Made by a program: the position numbers and the translations under genes. Below are positions 1 to 7,966 of a stretch of DNA of 64,000 nt, one piece after another; positions within the stretch are counted from its first letter, which is position 1, and each line of letters starts with the position of its first letter. This DNA comes from Oceanobacillus iheyensis HTE831 (lineage in GTDB: Bacteria > Bacillota > Bacilli > Bacillales > Amphibacillaceae), in the NCBI RefSeq assembly GCF_000011245.1, contig NC_004193.1, forward strand, positions 2,458,501-2,522,500, in the 5' to 3' direction. The notes below the pieces were generated by a model. The model made no database searches. It had not been told where the DNA came from and saw only the letters and a program-made list of their open reading frames with translations.

Positions 1-1531
1 TTTGCTTGATTAAAGATAGAAATAACGTAGCAGCTTCGTATACATGTTCGATTTCTATCCCTTCAATACCTAAGCTTTCTTCAAATTGAACTAAAACTTC
101 ATCTACTATATCCTTAACAACCTCAAAAGTGACTTGCTGTTCATTATCCATCATTGCTTTATTTTGAATCCACTGCCATACCTGTGCTCTCGAGATTTCT
201 GCTGTTGCTGCATCTTCCATTAGATTATTAATTGGAACTGCCCCTCTGCCTGCTAGCCAGGCTGCTACATAGTGAATTCCGACTTTTATATTTGTACGCA
301 AACCTTCCATTGTTATTGGCCCAGTCGGTAACTTCAATAGATCATCTGCTGTAACGTGTATATCTTCCCTTTTTCTATTAATCTGGTTAGCAGCAGGCAT
401 GCCTTGATCAAAAACATCCTTTACTAGTTGAACCATACCTGGATGTGCTATCCACGTTCCATCGTGTCCATCATTTACTTCCCGTTCTTTATCTTTTTTT
501 ACTTTGTCAAATGCTTGACGATTTAATTCTTCATTGTTTTTCACGGGAATTTGAGCAGCCATCCCTCCAATAGCATGTGCATTTCTTCGATGACATGTCT
601 GAATTGCTAATAATGAGTAGGAGCGCATAAAATGGGTTTCCATCGTTACTAAAGAGCGATCAGGTAATAACATAGCAGGGTTATGTTGATTCTTTTTTAT
701 GAAACTGAAAATATAATCCCATCTACCGCAATTCAATCCTGCTGAATGATGACGAAGCTCGTATAAAATCTCATCCATTTCAAATGCAGCTGTAATTGTT
801 TCAATGAGTACAGTTGCTTTGATTGTTCCCTGAGGAATGCCAATTTCATTTTGGGCAAAGGTAAATACATCATTCCAAAGACGTGCCTCTAAATAACTTT
901 CTATTTTTGGCAAATAAAAGTATGGTCCAGATCCGCTTTGTAATAACTCTTTTGCATTATGGAAAAAATACAATCCAAAATCTACTAAACTAGCAGACAT
1001 AGGCTCATTTTCAACTGTAATGTGGTGCTCTTCTAAGTGCCATCCTCGAGGTCGAACAATGATTACAGCCGTTTTATCATTCAAACGATATTGTTTTCCT
1101 TTGTTATCCAAAAAATCAATGTCTTTTCGAATTGCATCTTTTAAATTTCGTTGTCCTTCCATCATATTCTCCCAAGTTGGAGAGCTAGCATCTTCGAAAT
1201 CAGCCATAAAAGTATTGGCACCTGAATTCAAAGCATTAATGATCATTTTTCTATCCACAGGTCCGGTGATTTCGACTCTTCTATCCTTTAAATCTGTTGG
1301 TACTGGATCAATTTCCCAATCTGCTTCTCGTACTTGTCTGGTTAAGGAAAGAAAATGTAACTTTTCTCCTTCAGACATTCTTTTTTGTTTTTCTTTTCTT
1401 TCAATAAGTAGTTCTTTTCTTCTTTGATTAAAATGGTGGTGCAATCGCAACAAAAACTTTCTTGCTTCAGTGTTAAGAATATCTTCGTATTTTGCTTTTT
1501 TATGATCTGGAAGTATAGTGGCATCCTTCAT
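1..1531 (-). CDS. aceB: Malate synthase, glyoxylate shunt (3' end cut by the window edge)
   Basis: Condenses glyoxylate and acetyl-CoA to malate in the cytoplasmic glyoxylate shunt, so it is needed for growth on acetate or fatty acids. Reading the minus strand from the ATG at 1531 gives about 510 residues without a stop down to the window edge; the family is about 530 residues, so only the last few codons are missing. Typical malate synthase A blocks are visible: VRPRGWHLEEHH near residue 160, LPKIESYLEARLWNDVF near 220, and IKATVLIETITAAFEMDE followed by LRHHSAGLNCGRWDYIFS. The start follows a clear GAGGAGG site. It lies 76 nt downstream of a 33-codon gene on the same strand, and a perfect palindrome fills part of that gap. 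Isocitrate lyase would be expected just outside the window; that is inference. Confidence 0.95.
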   Translation of the reverse strand, partial: MKDATILPDHKKAKYEDILNTEARKFLLRLHHHFNQRRKELLIERKEKQKRMSEGEKLHFLSLTRQVREADWEIDPVPTDLKDRRVEITGPVDRKMIINALNSGANTFMADFEDASSPTWENMMEGQRNLKDAIRKDIDFLDNKGKQYRLNDKTAVIIVRPRGWHLEEHHITVENEPMSASLVDFGLYFFHNAKELLQSGSGPYFYLPKIESYLEARLWNDVFTFAQNEIGIPQGTIKATVLIETITAAFEMDEILYELRHHSAGLNCGRWDYIFSFIKKNQHNPAMLLPDRSLVTMETHFMRSYSLLAIQTCHRRNAHAIGGMAAQIPVKNNEELNRQAFDKVKKDKEREVNDGHDGTWIAHPGMVQLVKDVFDQGMPAANQINRKREDIHVTADDLLKLPTGPITMEGLRTNIKVGIHYVAAWLAGRGAVPINNLMEDAATAEISRAQVWQWIQNKAMMDNEQQVTFEVVKDIVDEVLVQFEESLGIEGIEIEHVYEAATLFLSLIKQ

Positions 1532-1570
1532 AAAATCCTCCTCACTAACTGTTGTATAATAATTTAAATT

Positions 1571-1600
1571 TATATACTTTGTTATATAACAAAGTATATA
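1571..1600. promoter_or_regulatory. Perfect 30-bp palindrome in the malate synthase leader, possible operator
   Basis: The 30 bases are a perfect inverted repeat with no spacer; each half reads TATATACTTTGTTAT. It lies between the stop of the 33-codon gene and the ribosome site of aceB. The half-site TTTGTTATA occurs again at 1751-1759 and its complement TATAACA at 1725-1731, in front of the 33-codon gene. No T-run follows, so a terminator is unlikely. A dimeric repressor site is the natural reading, but the regulator is unknown. Confidence 0.55.
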
Positions 1601-1607
1601 AAAAAAT

Positions 1608-1709
1608 TTACTCCGCTTTTTTAGACAAACAATAATCACATTCTAATGATGATTGCTTAGCATCCATGGGAATACCACAGTCAGGGCACATCACTTGTTT
1701 TTCAGTCAT
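1608..1709 (-). CDS. 33-residue protein with two CxxC pairs (zinc-ribbon peptide)
   Basis: The frame opens with ATG at 1709 after a strong AAAGGAGG site and ends at TAA in 1608-1610, giving 33 residues. It carries CPDC near the start and CDYC 16 residues later, the layout of a minimal zinc ribbon, with a charged tail. Seen directly: both Cys pairs and the ribosome site. Small four-Cys proteins of this kind, for example the YhfH group, are common in Bacilli and have no known job. The gene is on the same strand as aceB and 76 nt upstream of it, so it is probably co-transcribed. Whether it binds zinc is inference. Confidence 0.6.
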   Translation of the reverse strand: MTEKQVMCPDCGIPMDAKQSSLECDYCLSKKAE

Positions 1710-1931
1710 TTTAAATCCTCCTTTTATATAACAGTTTGATAATTATTTATTTTGTTATAATACAGTCTATAAAATTATTAACTGTTTTGCAACACTTTTT
1801 CGAAAAATAATTGAAATTTATTCAAAAAGGGTGGAAAATAGAAATATTACATATATTCATTTCATCTCTAACATGGAATATTATACGTATGAAATGGATT
1901 CACTTAGGTAAAGAATGGAGATTTTATAGTC

Positions 1932-2972
1932 GTGAAACTTCGATCATTTATTGGTAGCAGAGTAATTAAAACAGGTATAGCTGTTCTCTTAACCGCTTAT
2001 ATTTGCGAATGGATTGGATGGTCACCAGTATTTGCTGTTATCACTGCCATTGTCACGATTGAACCAACCGTTTCGGATTCAATTCGAAAAGGGTTGATAC
2101 GGTTTCCTGCTTCTGCAATTGGAGCAGCATATGCAGTATTATTTATTGCTTTGTTTGGGAATTCACCAGTGACATATGCTTTATCAGCAGTTTTCACAAT
2201 TACTACCTGCTTTCGTCTTAAATTACATGATGGATTACTCGTTGCTACAATTACTTCTGTTGCAATGGTAGATGTTATTCATAGTAATTATGTGATGGAA
2301 TTTTTTATTAGACTATTTACTACAACAATCGGTCTTTCTGTATCTACATTAGTGAATATGTTTTTACTTCCACCTGATTATCAAAAAAACATTCAAACAA
2401 AAGTTTCATCCATTGCTCAAGAATTAGGTAAACAAATACAAGGTATATATTACTGCCTTTTACATGTAGATGAGATAAACAATGAAAGCAAGTATTTAGA
2501 TAAATTATTAGAATTAGATAAATTAATAATTAGAGCTGAAATTTTAAGTAGGTACCAAACAAATGATTCAAAATATCATTTCACCGAAAACAATCAAGAA
2601 AAATTTAAAGATATAAAAACACAGTTACACTTTTTAAGGATCATGCATTACCATCTAACGAATGTTATTGATCACCCTAAAGAACAAATAAACATTGATG
2701 AGAAGGAAAAAAATGAACTATTGAATGTATCGTCCTATATTGCACAAGTATTAAAAAAAGAACTTGCCTATAATAGTGATGATATACAAGATAAAAGAAC
2801 TCGATTGAATGAATTATTTTGGAAAGAAAAGCATAGAACACATAACCTTAGTAGCGATATGTTAAATAAACTTCCGTTCGAATTAGTAATGCTTTATGAA
2901 TTAATTTCTATTTTGGAACTAACAGAAGATTATTTTTATACAGCAAATTTGCATAAAGAAAACGCCAACTGA
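1932..2972 (+). CDS. Aromatic acid exporter family (FUSC/ArAE_1) membrane protein
   Basis: The first 150 residues hold about four to six hydrophobic segments with the family pattern WSPVFAVITAIVTIEPTVSDS and KGLIRFPASAIGAAYAVLF, as in ArAE_1 proteins such as B. subtilis YqjA-type proteins. The remaining 190 residues are a soluble, charged helical domain. Members are proposed to export aromatic acids or related anions; the substrate here is unknown. The start is GTG, preceded by GGAG with about 11 nt spacing; no suitable ATG lies nearby. The gene is read away from aceB and converges on dedA, whose stop lies 3 nt beyond this one. A long hairpin covers both 3' ends. Confidence 0.8.
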   Translation: MKLRSFIGSRVIKTGIAVLLTAYICEWIGWSPVFAVITAIVTIEPTVSDSIRKGLIRFPASAIGAAYAVLFIALFGNSPVTYALSAVFTITTCFRLKLHDGLLVATITSVAMVDVIHSNYVMEFFIRLFTTTIGLSVSTLVNMFLLPPDYQKNIQTKVSSIAQELGKQIQGIYYCLLHVDEINNESKYLDKLLELDKLIIRAEILSRYQTNDSKYHFTENNQEKFKDIKTQLHFLRIMHYHLTNVIDHPKEQINIDEKEKNELLNVSSYIAQVLKKELAYNSDDIQDKRTRLNELFWKEKHRTHNLSSDMLNKLPFELVMLYELISILELTEDYFYTANLHKENAN

Positions 2973-2994
2973 AACTAGCGTTGACGTTTTCTTT
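2955..2994. terminator. Bidirectional terminator over converging gene ends
   Basis: Arms 2955-2969 (AAAGAAAACGCCAAC) and 2980-2994 (GTTGACGTTTTCTTT) pair over 15 bp with one mismatch around a 10-nt loop. Runs of A and T at the outer ends let it work on both strands. The left arm is the end of the exporter gene and the right arm is the end of dedA, so coding sequence doubles as terminator. Confidence 0.7.
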
Positions 2995-3583
2995 TAAATA
3001 ATATAATAGCGATTACTACTAGTATGATAATAATGGCGATATATACAAATCTTGAGTATACATGCATGAATCCTAATATTTGCTGCCAGTTTTCTCCTAA
3101 AGCAACACCAAAACTAATTAATATAACATTCCATAAAATTGTACCAAGAGTAGTTAAAAAAATAAAAATAGGGAAATTCATCCTTGTCATACCAGCTGGA
3201 ATAGATATAAGGCTTCTTATTACCGGGACCATTCTACAGAAAAAAACAGTCCAATAGCCTCTACGTTGAAACCAATCATTGGCTCGCTGTACATCCGATA
3301 ATTTCAAACGAATCCACTGTCCATATCGATCGATTAATCTCTCTAATCGAGGTATGTCTAAAAATGTTCCAATACAATAAAGTACCATAGAACCAATGAC
3401 AGATCCAAGCGTAGCAGCTGTTATAACACCTAATATTGTTAGATTTGTATAAGTAGTTAAAAATCCCCCAAACGGTAATACAATTTCTGATGGAATAGGT
3501 GGAAATAGATTCTCTAAAGCCATCATTAAAAAAATCCCTAAGTAACCTAACTGTTCCATAATACCCGTAACCCAGTCATTCAT
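2975..3583 (-). CDS. DedA family membrane protein
   Basis: A 202-residue integral membrane protein of the DedA/VTT family, which flips phospholipids or undecaprenyl phosphate and helps maintain the proton gradient and envelope. Visible family marks are ENLFPPIPSEIVLPFGGFL near residue 25, a GxxxG-rich second segment, and FFCRMVPVIRSLISIPAGMTRMNFPIF near residue 115, with a basic C-terminal tail (KRKRQR). An upstream in-frame ATG at 3634 exists, but the ATG at 3583 follows GGGGAG at proper distance and fits the usual length. Which lipid it moves cannot be read from the sequence. Confidence 0.88.
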   Translation of the reverse strand: MNDWVTGIMEQLGYLGIFLMMALENLFPPIPSEIVLPFGGFLTTYTNLTILGVITAATLGSVIGSMVLYCIGTFLDIPRLERLIDRYGQWIRLKLSDVQRANDWFQRRGYWTVFFCRMVPVIRSLISIPAGMTRMNFPIFIFLTTLGTILWNVILISFGVALGENWQQILGFMHVYSRFVYIAIIIILVVIAIILFKRKRQR

Positions 3584-3676
3584 CTTTCTGCTCCCCTTTA
3601 TAGCTTGTCCATGTAATCCATTATATGTCTTCAAAAAATACGTATGCTATAGTTGATAATTACGTTTGCTTACATA

Positions 3677-4588
3677 TTAAAGACAGATATTAGCTATTCG
3701 TTCATACGATTTCTTTCTATCCCGATAATTTGAGGTAATTGTAAGAATCATTAATTCGTCACATTGATATAACTGTTGTAGAGTTTGTAGTTGTTGTTTT
3801 ACTTGGATCGGATTACCAATAATCATATTAGGAAACATACCATCCTCTTCGGACGATGAAGTTTTTTGATTCCACTCAGACGCTTCCTTAGCTAATTGTA
3901 TAGCTTCTTCTTCAGTTTCACCGCATATGACGGAAACAGCAACAATTATAGGCTTTTTATTCTCTGTTACGTTTTGATACTTTCTAATGATTTTAGGACC
4001 ATCACTATCTGTCATAAAGTGCCCGAACACATACGCAAGGTCTTTTTCTGCCGCCAGAACCGCGCTTTTTTCACTGGTACCTAATAGCCACGGGCGTGGA
4101 GGATCAATTGACTTGGGTGAAATATCAATTTTCGCATACAAATGATCCTCTGGAAAATCATCATGTAAAAAATGTAATAATTCATCAATTAATATAGGCA
4201 GATTCTTAACTTTACTTAAAAAATCCCCCGCAAGTGCAATAGAAGCTTCCGCCGAACCACCAGGCGCACGTCCAATTCCTAAATCAACTCTGCCAGGAAA
4301 CATGGATGCTAACATGTGGTATCTCTCAGCAACTGGAAACGCTCGATAATTCGGTAATAATACTGCACCCGCACCAATTCGTATTGTTGACGTTTGACTT
4401 CCAATAATAGCTAACAAAATATCTGGAGATGGGCTTGCTAATTGTGCCATTCCATGATGCTCTGCAACCCAATAACGATGATATCCTTTGTCATCTGCTA
4501 GTTTAGCTAACTCAATTGTCTCCTCCAAAGCTTGCTTTGGGGTAGTACCTTCTAAAACAGGAGACTGATCTAATATACTAAGCTTCAT
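3677..4588 (-). CDS. LLM-class flavin-dependent monooxygenase (luciferase-like, MsnO8 type)
   Basis: A 303-residue TIM-barrel flavin enzyme. The N-terminal block LSILDQSP, the YWVAEHHGM segment, SPDILLA, IRIGAGAVLLPNYRAFPVAERYHML and LGIGRAPGG are the standard signature of the single-component luciferase-like family (B. subtilis YceB and relatives). Substrate unknown; members oxidise aldehydes, sulfonates or xenobiotics with FMNH2. Its ATG overlaps the last 11 nt of the upstream DUF1836 gene, so the two are translationally coupled in a two-gene operon. Confidence 0.88.
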   Translation of the reverse strand: MKLSILDQSPVLEGTTPKQALEETIELAKLADDKGYHRYWVAEHHGMAQLASPSPDILLAIIGSQTSTIRIGAGAVLLPNYRAFPVAERYHMLASMFPGRVDLGIGRAPGGSAEASIALAGDFLSKVKNLPILIDELLHFLHDDFPEDHLYAKIDISPKSIDPPRPWLLGTSEKSAVLAAEKDLAYVFGHFMTDSDGPKIIRKYQNVTENKKPIIVAVSVICGETEEEAIQLAKEASEWNQKTSSSEEDGMFPNMIIGNPIQVKQQLQTLQQLYQCDELMILTITSNYRDRKKSYERIANICL

Positions 4589-5162
4589 CTGAATTTTCGT
4601 CCTCCCATATAAGATTATCCACCATTTTCTCAGCTGCTCTCCGATAGAAATTACTCATTCCTGTAAAACTTAGAATAAGCAGAACTTGCTGTAAGTAGTC
4701 TGATTCTGTCACTTCCTTCTCATTAAACTCACGTACTAAATCTTGTTGATTTGATATAAATTCATCAAATAATTCTACATTATTCTCCATTACTCGTAGA
4801 TAACTCTCATAAAAACCTTCCAATTGAAGGTTATCTTCCGAAACTTGATGATTAATACCCTTTAACGATTTACCAACATCACTTATAGATAAAACACTTT
4901 TCATTTGATAAATCATCGCAATCAATAGTATATGATCTTTAGAGTACTTTTTATTTTTAATTGGGAATAACAGCTTTCCTTTAGCGTAATTATTTATCAT
5001 TGTTTTTGTCAGTACTTTTTCATCATCATTGCGTTTTGATGAGCTAAACTTGCTTTCAAAAAGTTGAATAACTTGATCCATATATAAATCAATGTTTGGA
5101 ATTTCTTCTGGTGATAATTGGTTAGATAATGTTAAATCCTCTAATTGCTTATAAATATCCAT
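4578..5162 (-). CDS. DUF1836 protein
   Basis: A 194-residue soluble protein with the DUF1836 pattern: LTKTMINNYAKGKLLFPIKNKKYSKDHILLIAMIYQMKSVLSISDVGKSL in the middle, which resembles a MerR-like winged-helix segment (inference), and a charged helical C-terminal half. The frame extends to an ATG at 5192, but the ATG at 5162 follows GAGGAG at good spacing. It overlaps the monooxygenase gene by 11 nt. Function is not established; a DNA-binding role is possible because of the helix-turn-helix-like core. Confidence 0.75.
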   Translation of the reverse strand: MDIYKQLEDLTLSNQLSPEEIPNIDLYMDQVIQLFESKFSSSKRNDDEKVLTKTMINNYAKGKLLFPIKNKKYSKDHILLIAMIYQMKSVLSISDVGKSLKGINHQVSEDNLQLEGFYESYLRVMENNVELFDEFISNQQDLVREFNEKEVTESDYLQQVLLILSFTGMSNFYRRAAEKMVDNLIWEDENSDEA

Positions 5163-5301
5163 TATTATTCTCCTCGTTTTGATTTGATACATATTATACT
5201 TTCAAAACATGATTCTGTAAATGTTGACTATATCATGAAACACATGTATTATCGTTATATAGTTTTTAAAACTACATAACGAAATGAAGGTGTTTTTCAT
5301 A

Positions 5302-5952
5302 ATGAATAACTATATTAGAGAACCGATGAATGCTTTTACACATTTTATTGGAATTGTCTTATCAGTAATAGGACTAGTATTTCTTGTCGTAAAATCAGCA
5401 CAAATTAGCGCGTCTGCTCAAACGATTACTGCTGTTACTATATTTGGAGTCAGTTTAATTCTCTTATATACAGCATCTACAGTTTATCATTCTGTCATCG
5501 CACAACCTTCAGTAATCGCATTTTTGCGTAAGTTGGATCATTCGATGATTTATGTTCTTATTGCAGGGACATATATTCCTTTTTGTTTGATAAGTCTTAA
5601 AGGAACAATTGGCTGGATCTTATTTGCAATTATTACTGTTCTTGCTTTGCTTGGAGTTTCTTTTAAACTTATATGGTTCCACTCCCCTAGATGGTTATCT
5701 ACAATGCTATACGTAGTAATGGGTTGGATCGTTATCTTATTTAGTGGTTCTTTAGCTCCTGAACTTGGAATGGAAGGAATGTTCCTGTTGATTATAGGGG
5801 GGATTTTATATACAGTGGGGGCACTTATTTATTGGTTAAAACCAGGATTTTTACGTTTTCGATATTTCGGGTTCCATGAAATCTTTCATATTTTTATTTT
5901 ACTAGGTAGCATTTCTCATTATCTATGTATCTATGTTTATGTATTAATATAA
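5302..5952 (+). CDS. Hemolysin III family (PAQR-like) membrane protein
   Basis: A seven-segment membrane protein of 216 residues. Family motifs are present: REPMNAFTHFIGI near the N-terminus, YTASTVYHS near residue 60, LDHSMIYVLIAGTYIPF near 85, and a C-terminal FHEIFHIFILLGSISHYL carrying the conserved histidines. These proteins are related to PAQR receptors and are proposed to be metal-dependent hydrolases; true haemolytic activity is not shown for most. The ATG at 5302 is preferred over 5284 because AAGGTG sits 9 nt upstream of it. Read away from the DUF1836 operon. Confidence 0.87.
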   Translation: MNNYIREPMNAFTHFIGIVLSVIGLVFLVVKSAQISASAQTITAVTIFGVSLILLYTASTVYHSVIAQPSVIAFLRKLDHSMIYVLIAGTYIPFCLISLKGTIGWILFAIITVLALLGVSFKLIWFHSPRWLSTMLYVVMGWIVILFSGSLAPELGMEGMFLLIIGGILYTVGALIYWLKPGFLRFRYFGFHEIFHIFILLGSISHYLCIYVYVLI

Positions 5953-6113
5953 ATTAGCTAAATTAACGAGGCGTCGGGTAACCTTTCTTTTACTTTTTAT
6001 TTCAATGGGGGCTGATCAGCCTTTCACATACCATACTTGATTGTGAGCAGCACTATTCGATCTACACCCCCGTGAAATTATGCTTTAGATTTGTCTATAC
6101 AATAAATTAGCTA
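5949..6113. repeat. 141-nt spacer framed by a 12-nt direct repeat
   Basis: ATAAATTAGCTA occurs at 5949-5960 and again at 6102-6113, perfectly conserved. The enclosed stretch is richer in G and C than its surroundings and contains the 12-bp palindrome GGCTGATCAGCC at 6010-6021, followed by CTTTC. It lies between two converging genes. It may be a small inserted element with a target duplication, or simply a weak terminator region; I recognise no gene in it. Confidence 0.3.
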
Positions 6114-6138
6114 TTACGTTTTATTCTTCCCCACATTT

Positions 6139-7194
6139 TCATATATCGATAATTTTTGTTTGAATATAATGATAGATTAATTTTTCTGTATGAATTAACG
6201 AAGATTCATGCGTTCGTTCAAAAGCATGAGATGCATCAATTCCAGGACCAATTAATCCATGTATAATATCATTACCTGATTGGATAGCTGCTGATGCATC
6301 TGACTGGTAATAAGGATATATATCTAATTTATAACTAATATCATGTTGTTTCGCTATCTTCACAAGATGGTTGCGAAGCCCATAATGATAAGGCCCTGAA
6401 GAATCTTTCACACAAATAGAAACAGTATATTCATCTGTTAATTGTCCATCCCCGATTGCTCCCATATCAACTGCTAAATACTCCACAGTTTCAGGAGTTA
6501 TATTTGAATTACCTCCATACCCTATTTCTTCATTATTTGAGAATAAAAAATGGGTTGTATGAGGTAGTTTTATATTTTCTGCTTCGATTTGTTTTATCAC
6601 TTGCAATAATATACCAACACTCGCTTTATCATCTAGGTGTCTAGACTTAATAAATCCATTATCTGTTATCTCTACTCTCGGCTCGAACGATATAAAGTCT
6701 CCTACTTCTATCCCGAGCGCTCGAGTGTCATTAGCATTATGTACTTCTGCATCAATTCGTATTTCAATATTATCCTCACTTCTTTCTAATGAAGATGACT
6801 TATGATAAACATGAACTGCGGTTTGATGCATTAGAATTGTACCACTAATAGAATTGTTATTAGACATATGAATAGTACAATATTCTCCTTCAATATAATT
6901 AAAGGGAAATCCGCCTATTCGCTGAATTTTTAAACGTCCGTTATCTTTTACTTCCTTTACCATAGCTCCAAGCGTATCAACATGAGCTGTTAGAAAGCGA
7001 TGTTTATTATCGTTTTCTCCTTTAACAGTCGCAATTAAACCTCCTTTACGATTTCGTTTTGTTTCAACTCCTAACTGCCTCAAGTAATTTTCAACAAACG
7101 ATATCGCTTCAGTTGTATACCCCGTTGGACTTGGGATTTTCACTAATTGTTCAATTATTGTTTTTGTTGCTTGAGCATTTGGATAACTTTCCAT
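6139..7194 (-). CDS. M42 family metallopeptidase (glutamyl/deblocking aminopeptidase type)
   Basis: A 351-residue two-metal aminopeptidase of the FrvX/CelM/PepA group. Metal and catalytic residues are all visible: TAHVDT near residue 70, SRHLDDKAS near 188, NNEEIGYGG near 220, AVDMGAIGDG near 243, and DASHAFERTH near 327. Members remove N-terminal amino acids from peptides in the cytoplasm, often as large dodecamers. The ATG follows AAAGGAGTG. B. subtilis YhfE is the likely counterpart. It stands alone, facing away from the CopC gene. Confidence 0.88.
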   Translation of the reverse strand: MESYPNAQATKTIIEQLVKIPSPTGYTTEAISFVENYLRQLGVETKRNRKGGLIATVKGENDNKHRFLTAHVDTLGAMVKEVKDNGRLKIQRIGGFPFNYIEGEYCTIHMSNNNSISGTILMHQTAVHVYHKSSSLERSEDNIEIRIDAEVHNANDTRALGIEVGDFISFEPRVEITDNGFIKSRHLDDKASVGILLQVIKQIEAENIKLPHTTHFLFSNNEEIGYGGNSNITPETVEYLAVDMGAIGDGQLTDEYTVSICVKDSSGPYHYGLRNHLVKIAKQHDISYKLDIYPYYQSDASAAIQSGNDIIHGLIGPGIDASHAFERTHESSLIHTEKLIYHYIQTKIIDI

Positions 7195-7378
7195 ATCAAA
7201 TTCACTCCTTTAGTAATAATCATCTTCACTTATTTTAACTCAATACTCCTAAATATCATAGTTTTCACACAGTAGTATCGTCACGAAAGTGTCAATAGTT
7301 TAGTGGTATTAAAAGTTGTTTCTGCATGCATTATTTAGTAATCTGATAACGACATAAAAATTTTAGGAGGTTATTCTT

Positions 7379-7963
7379 ATGAAAAAAATATCAATGCTAT
7401 TGTTTGTAGCCATTTTATTCCTTTTTAGTGCAAACACAGTATTTGCACACACACATTTGGATTCTTCAGATCCAGAAGATGGTTCAACAATTACAGAGTC
7501 TATAGATACAATTCAGCTAAACTTCGATACTGTTATAGAGCAAAATGCTTCTTTACAAGTTGAGAATAGTGAAGGAGATACGTTTGAGAACAATGATATT
7601 TCTATAACTGAAGGTGAACTTGTTGCAACATTAGAAGAGGAACTACCTAATGGTTCTTATACAGTGACTTGGGATATTATTGGTGTAGACGGACATGCGA
7701 TGCAGGACTCGATCTCTTTTGAAGTTGATGCTGAAGAATTAGAAGAAGCTTCAGAAGAAGATAATACGGAAGAAACAAATACTACTGAAGAGGATGAATC
7801 AATGACTGAAGATAATCAATCCGAATCAGAAGACTCTACTACTACAAATGAAACAAATGAAGAAACTGCTTCAGATTCTAGTTCTAACACCATGATTATC
7901 GCAATTCTTCTTGTAGCAATTATCGCGATTATTGGAATTGTATTAATTAGAAAGAAAAAATAA
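7379..7963 (+). CDS. CopC-domain secreted protein with C-terminal membrane anchor
   Basis: A signal peptide (about residues 1-23, ending VFA) is followed at once by HTHLDSSDPEDGSTI, the start of a mature CopC domain with its N-terminal His, and by YTVTWDIIGVDGHAMQDSISFEV, which contains the second conserved His motif (DGH). Then come about 50 acidic and Ser/Thr residues, a single membrane segment near 170-190 and a basic RKKK end. CopC proteins bind Cu(II) outside the membrane. The next gene, 3 nt downstream, encodes CopD; together they equal the fused B. subtilis YcnJ used in copper uptake. AGGAGG precedes the ATG. Confidence 0.88.
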   Translation: MKKISMLLFVAILFLFSANTVFAHTHLDSSDPEDGSTITESIDTIQLNFDTVIEQNASLQVENSEGDTFENNDISITEGELVATLEEELPNGSYTVTWDIIGVDGHAMQDSISFEVDAEELEEASEEDNTEETNTTEEDESMTEDNQSESEDSTTTNETNEETASDSSSNTMIIAILLVAIIAIIGIVLIRKKK

Positions 7964-7966
7964 GTT

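Noticed and set aside
1020..1427. 135-codon plus-strand frame inside aceB
   Set aside because: It is antisense to a clearly conserved malate synthase gene.
1571..1600. Reading the aceB-leader palindrome as a transcription terminator
   Set aside because: The stem is almost all A and T and no T-run follows on the minus strand before aceB.
6010..6021. GGCTGATCAGCC as a stand-alone operator or terminator
   Set aside because: Only 12 bp, no loop and a weak T-run; kept only as part of the framed intergenic stretch.
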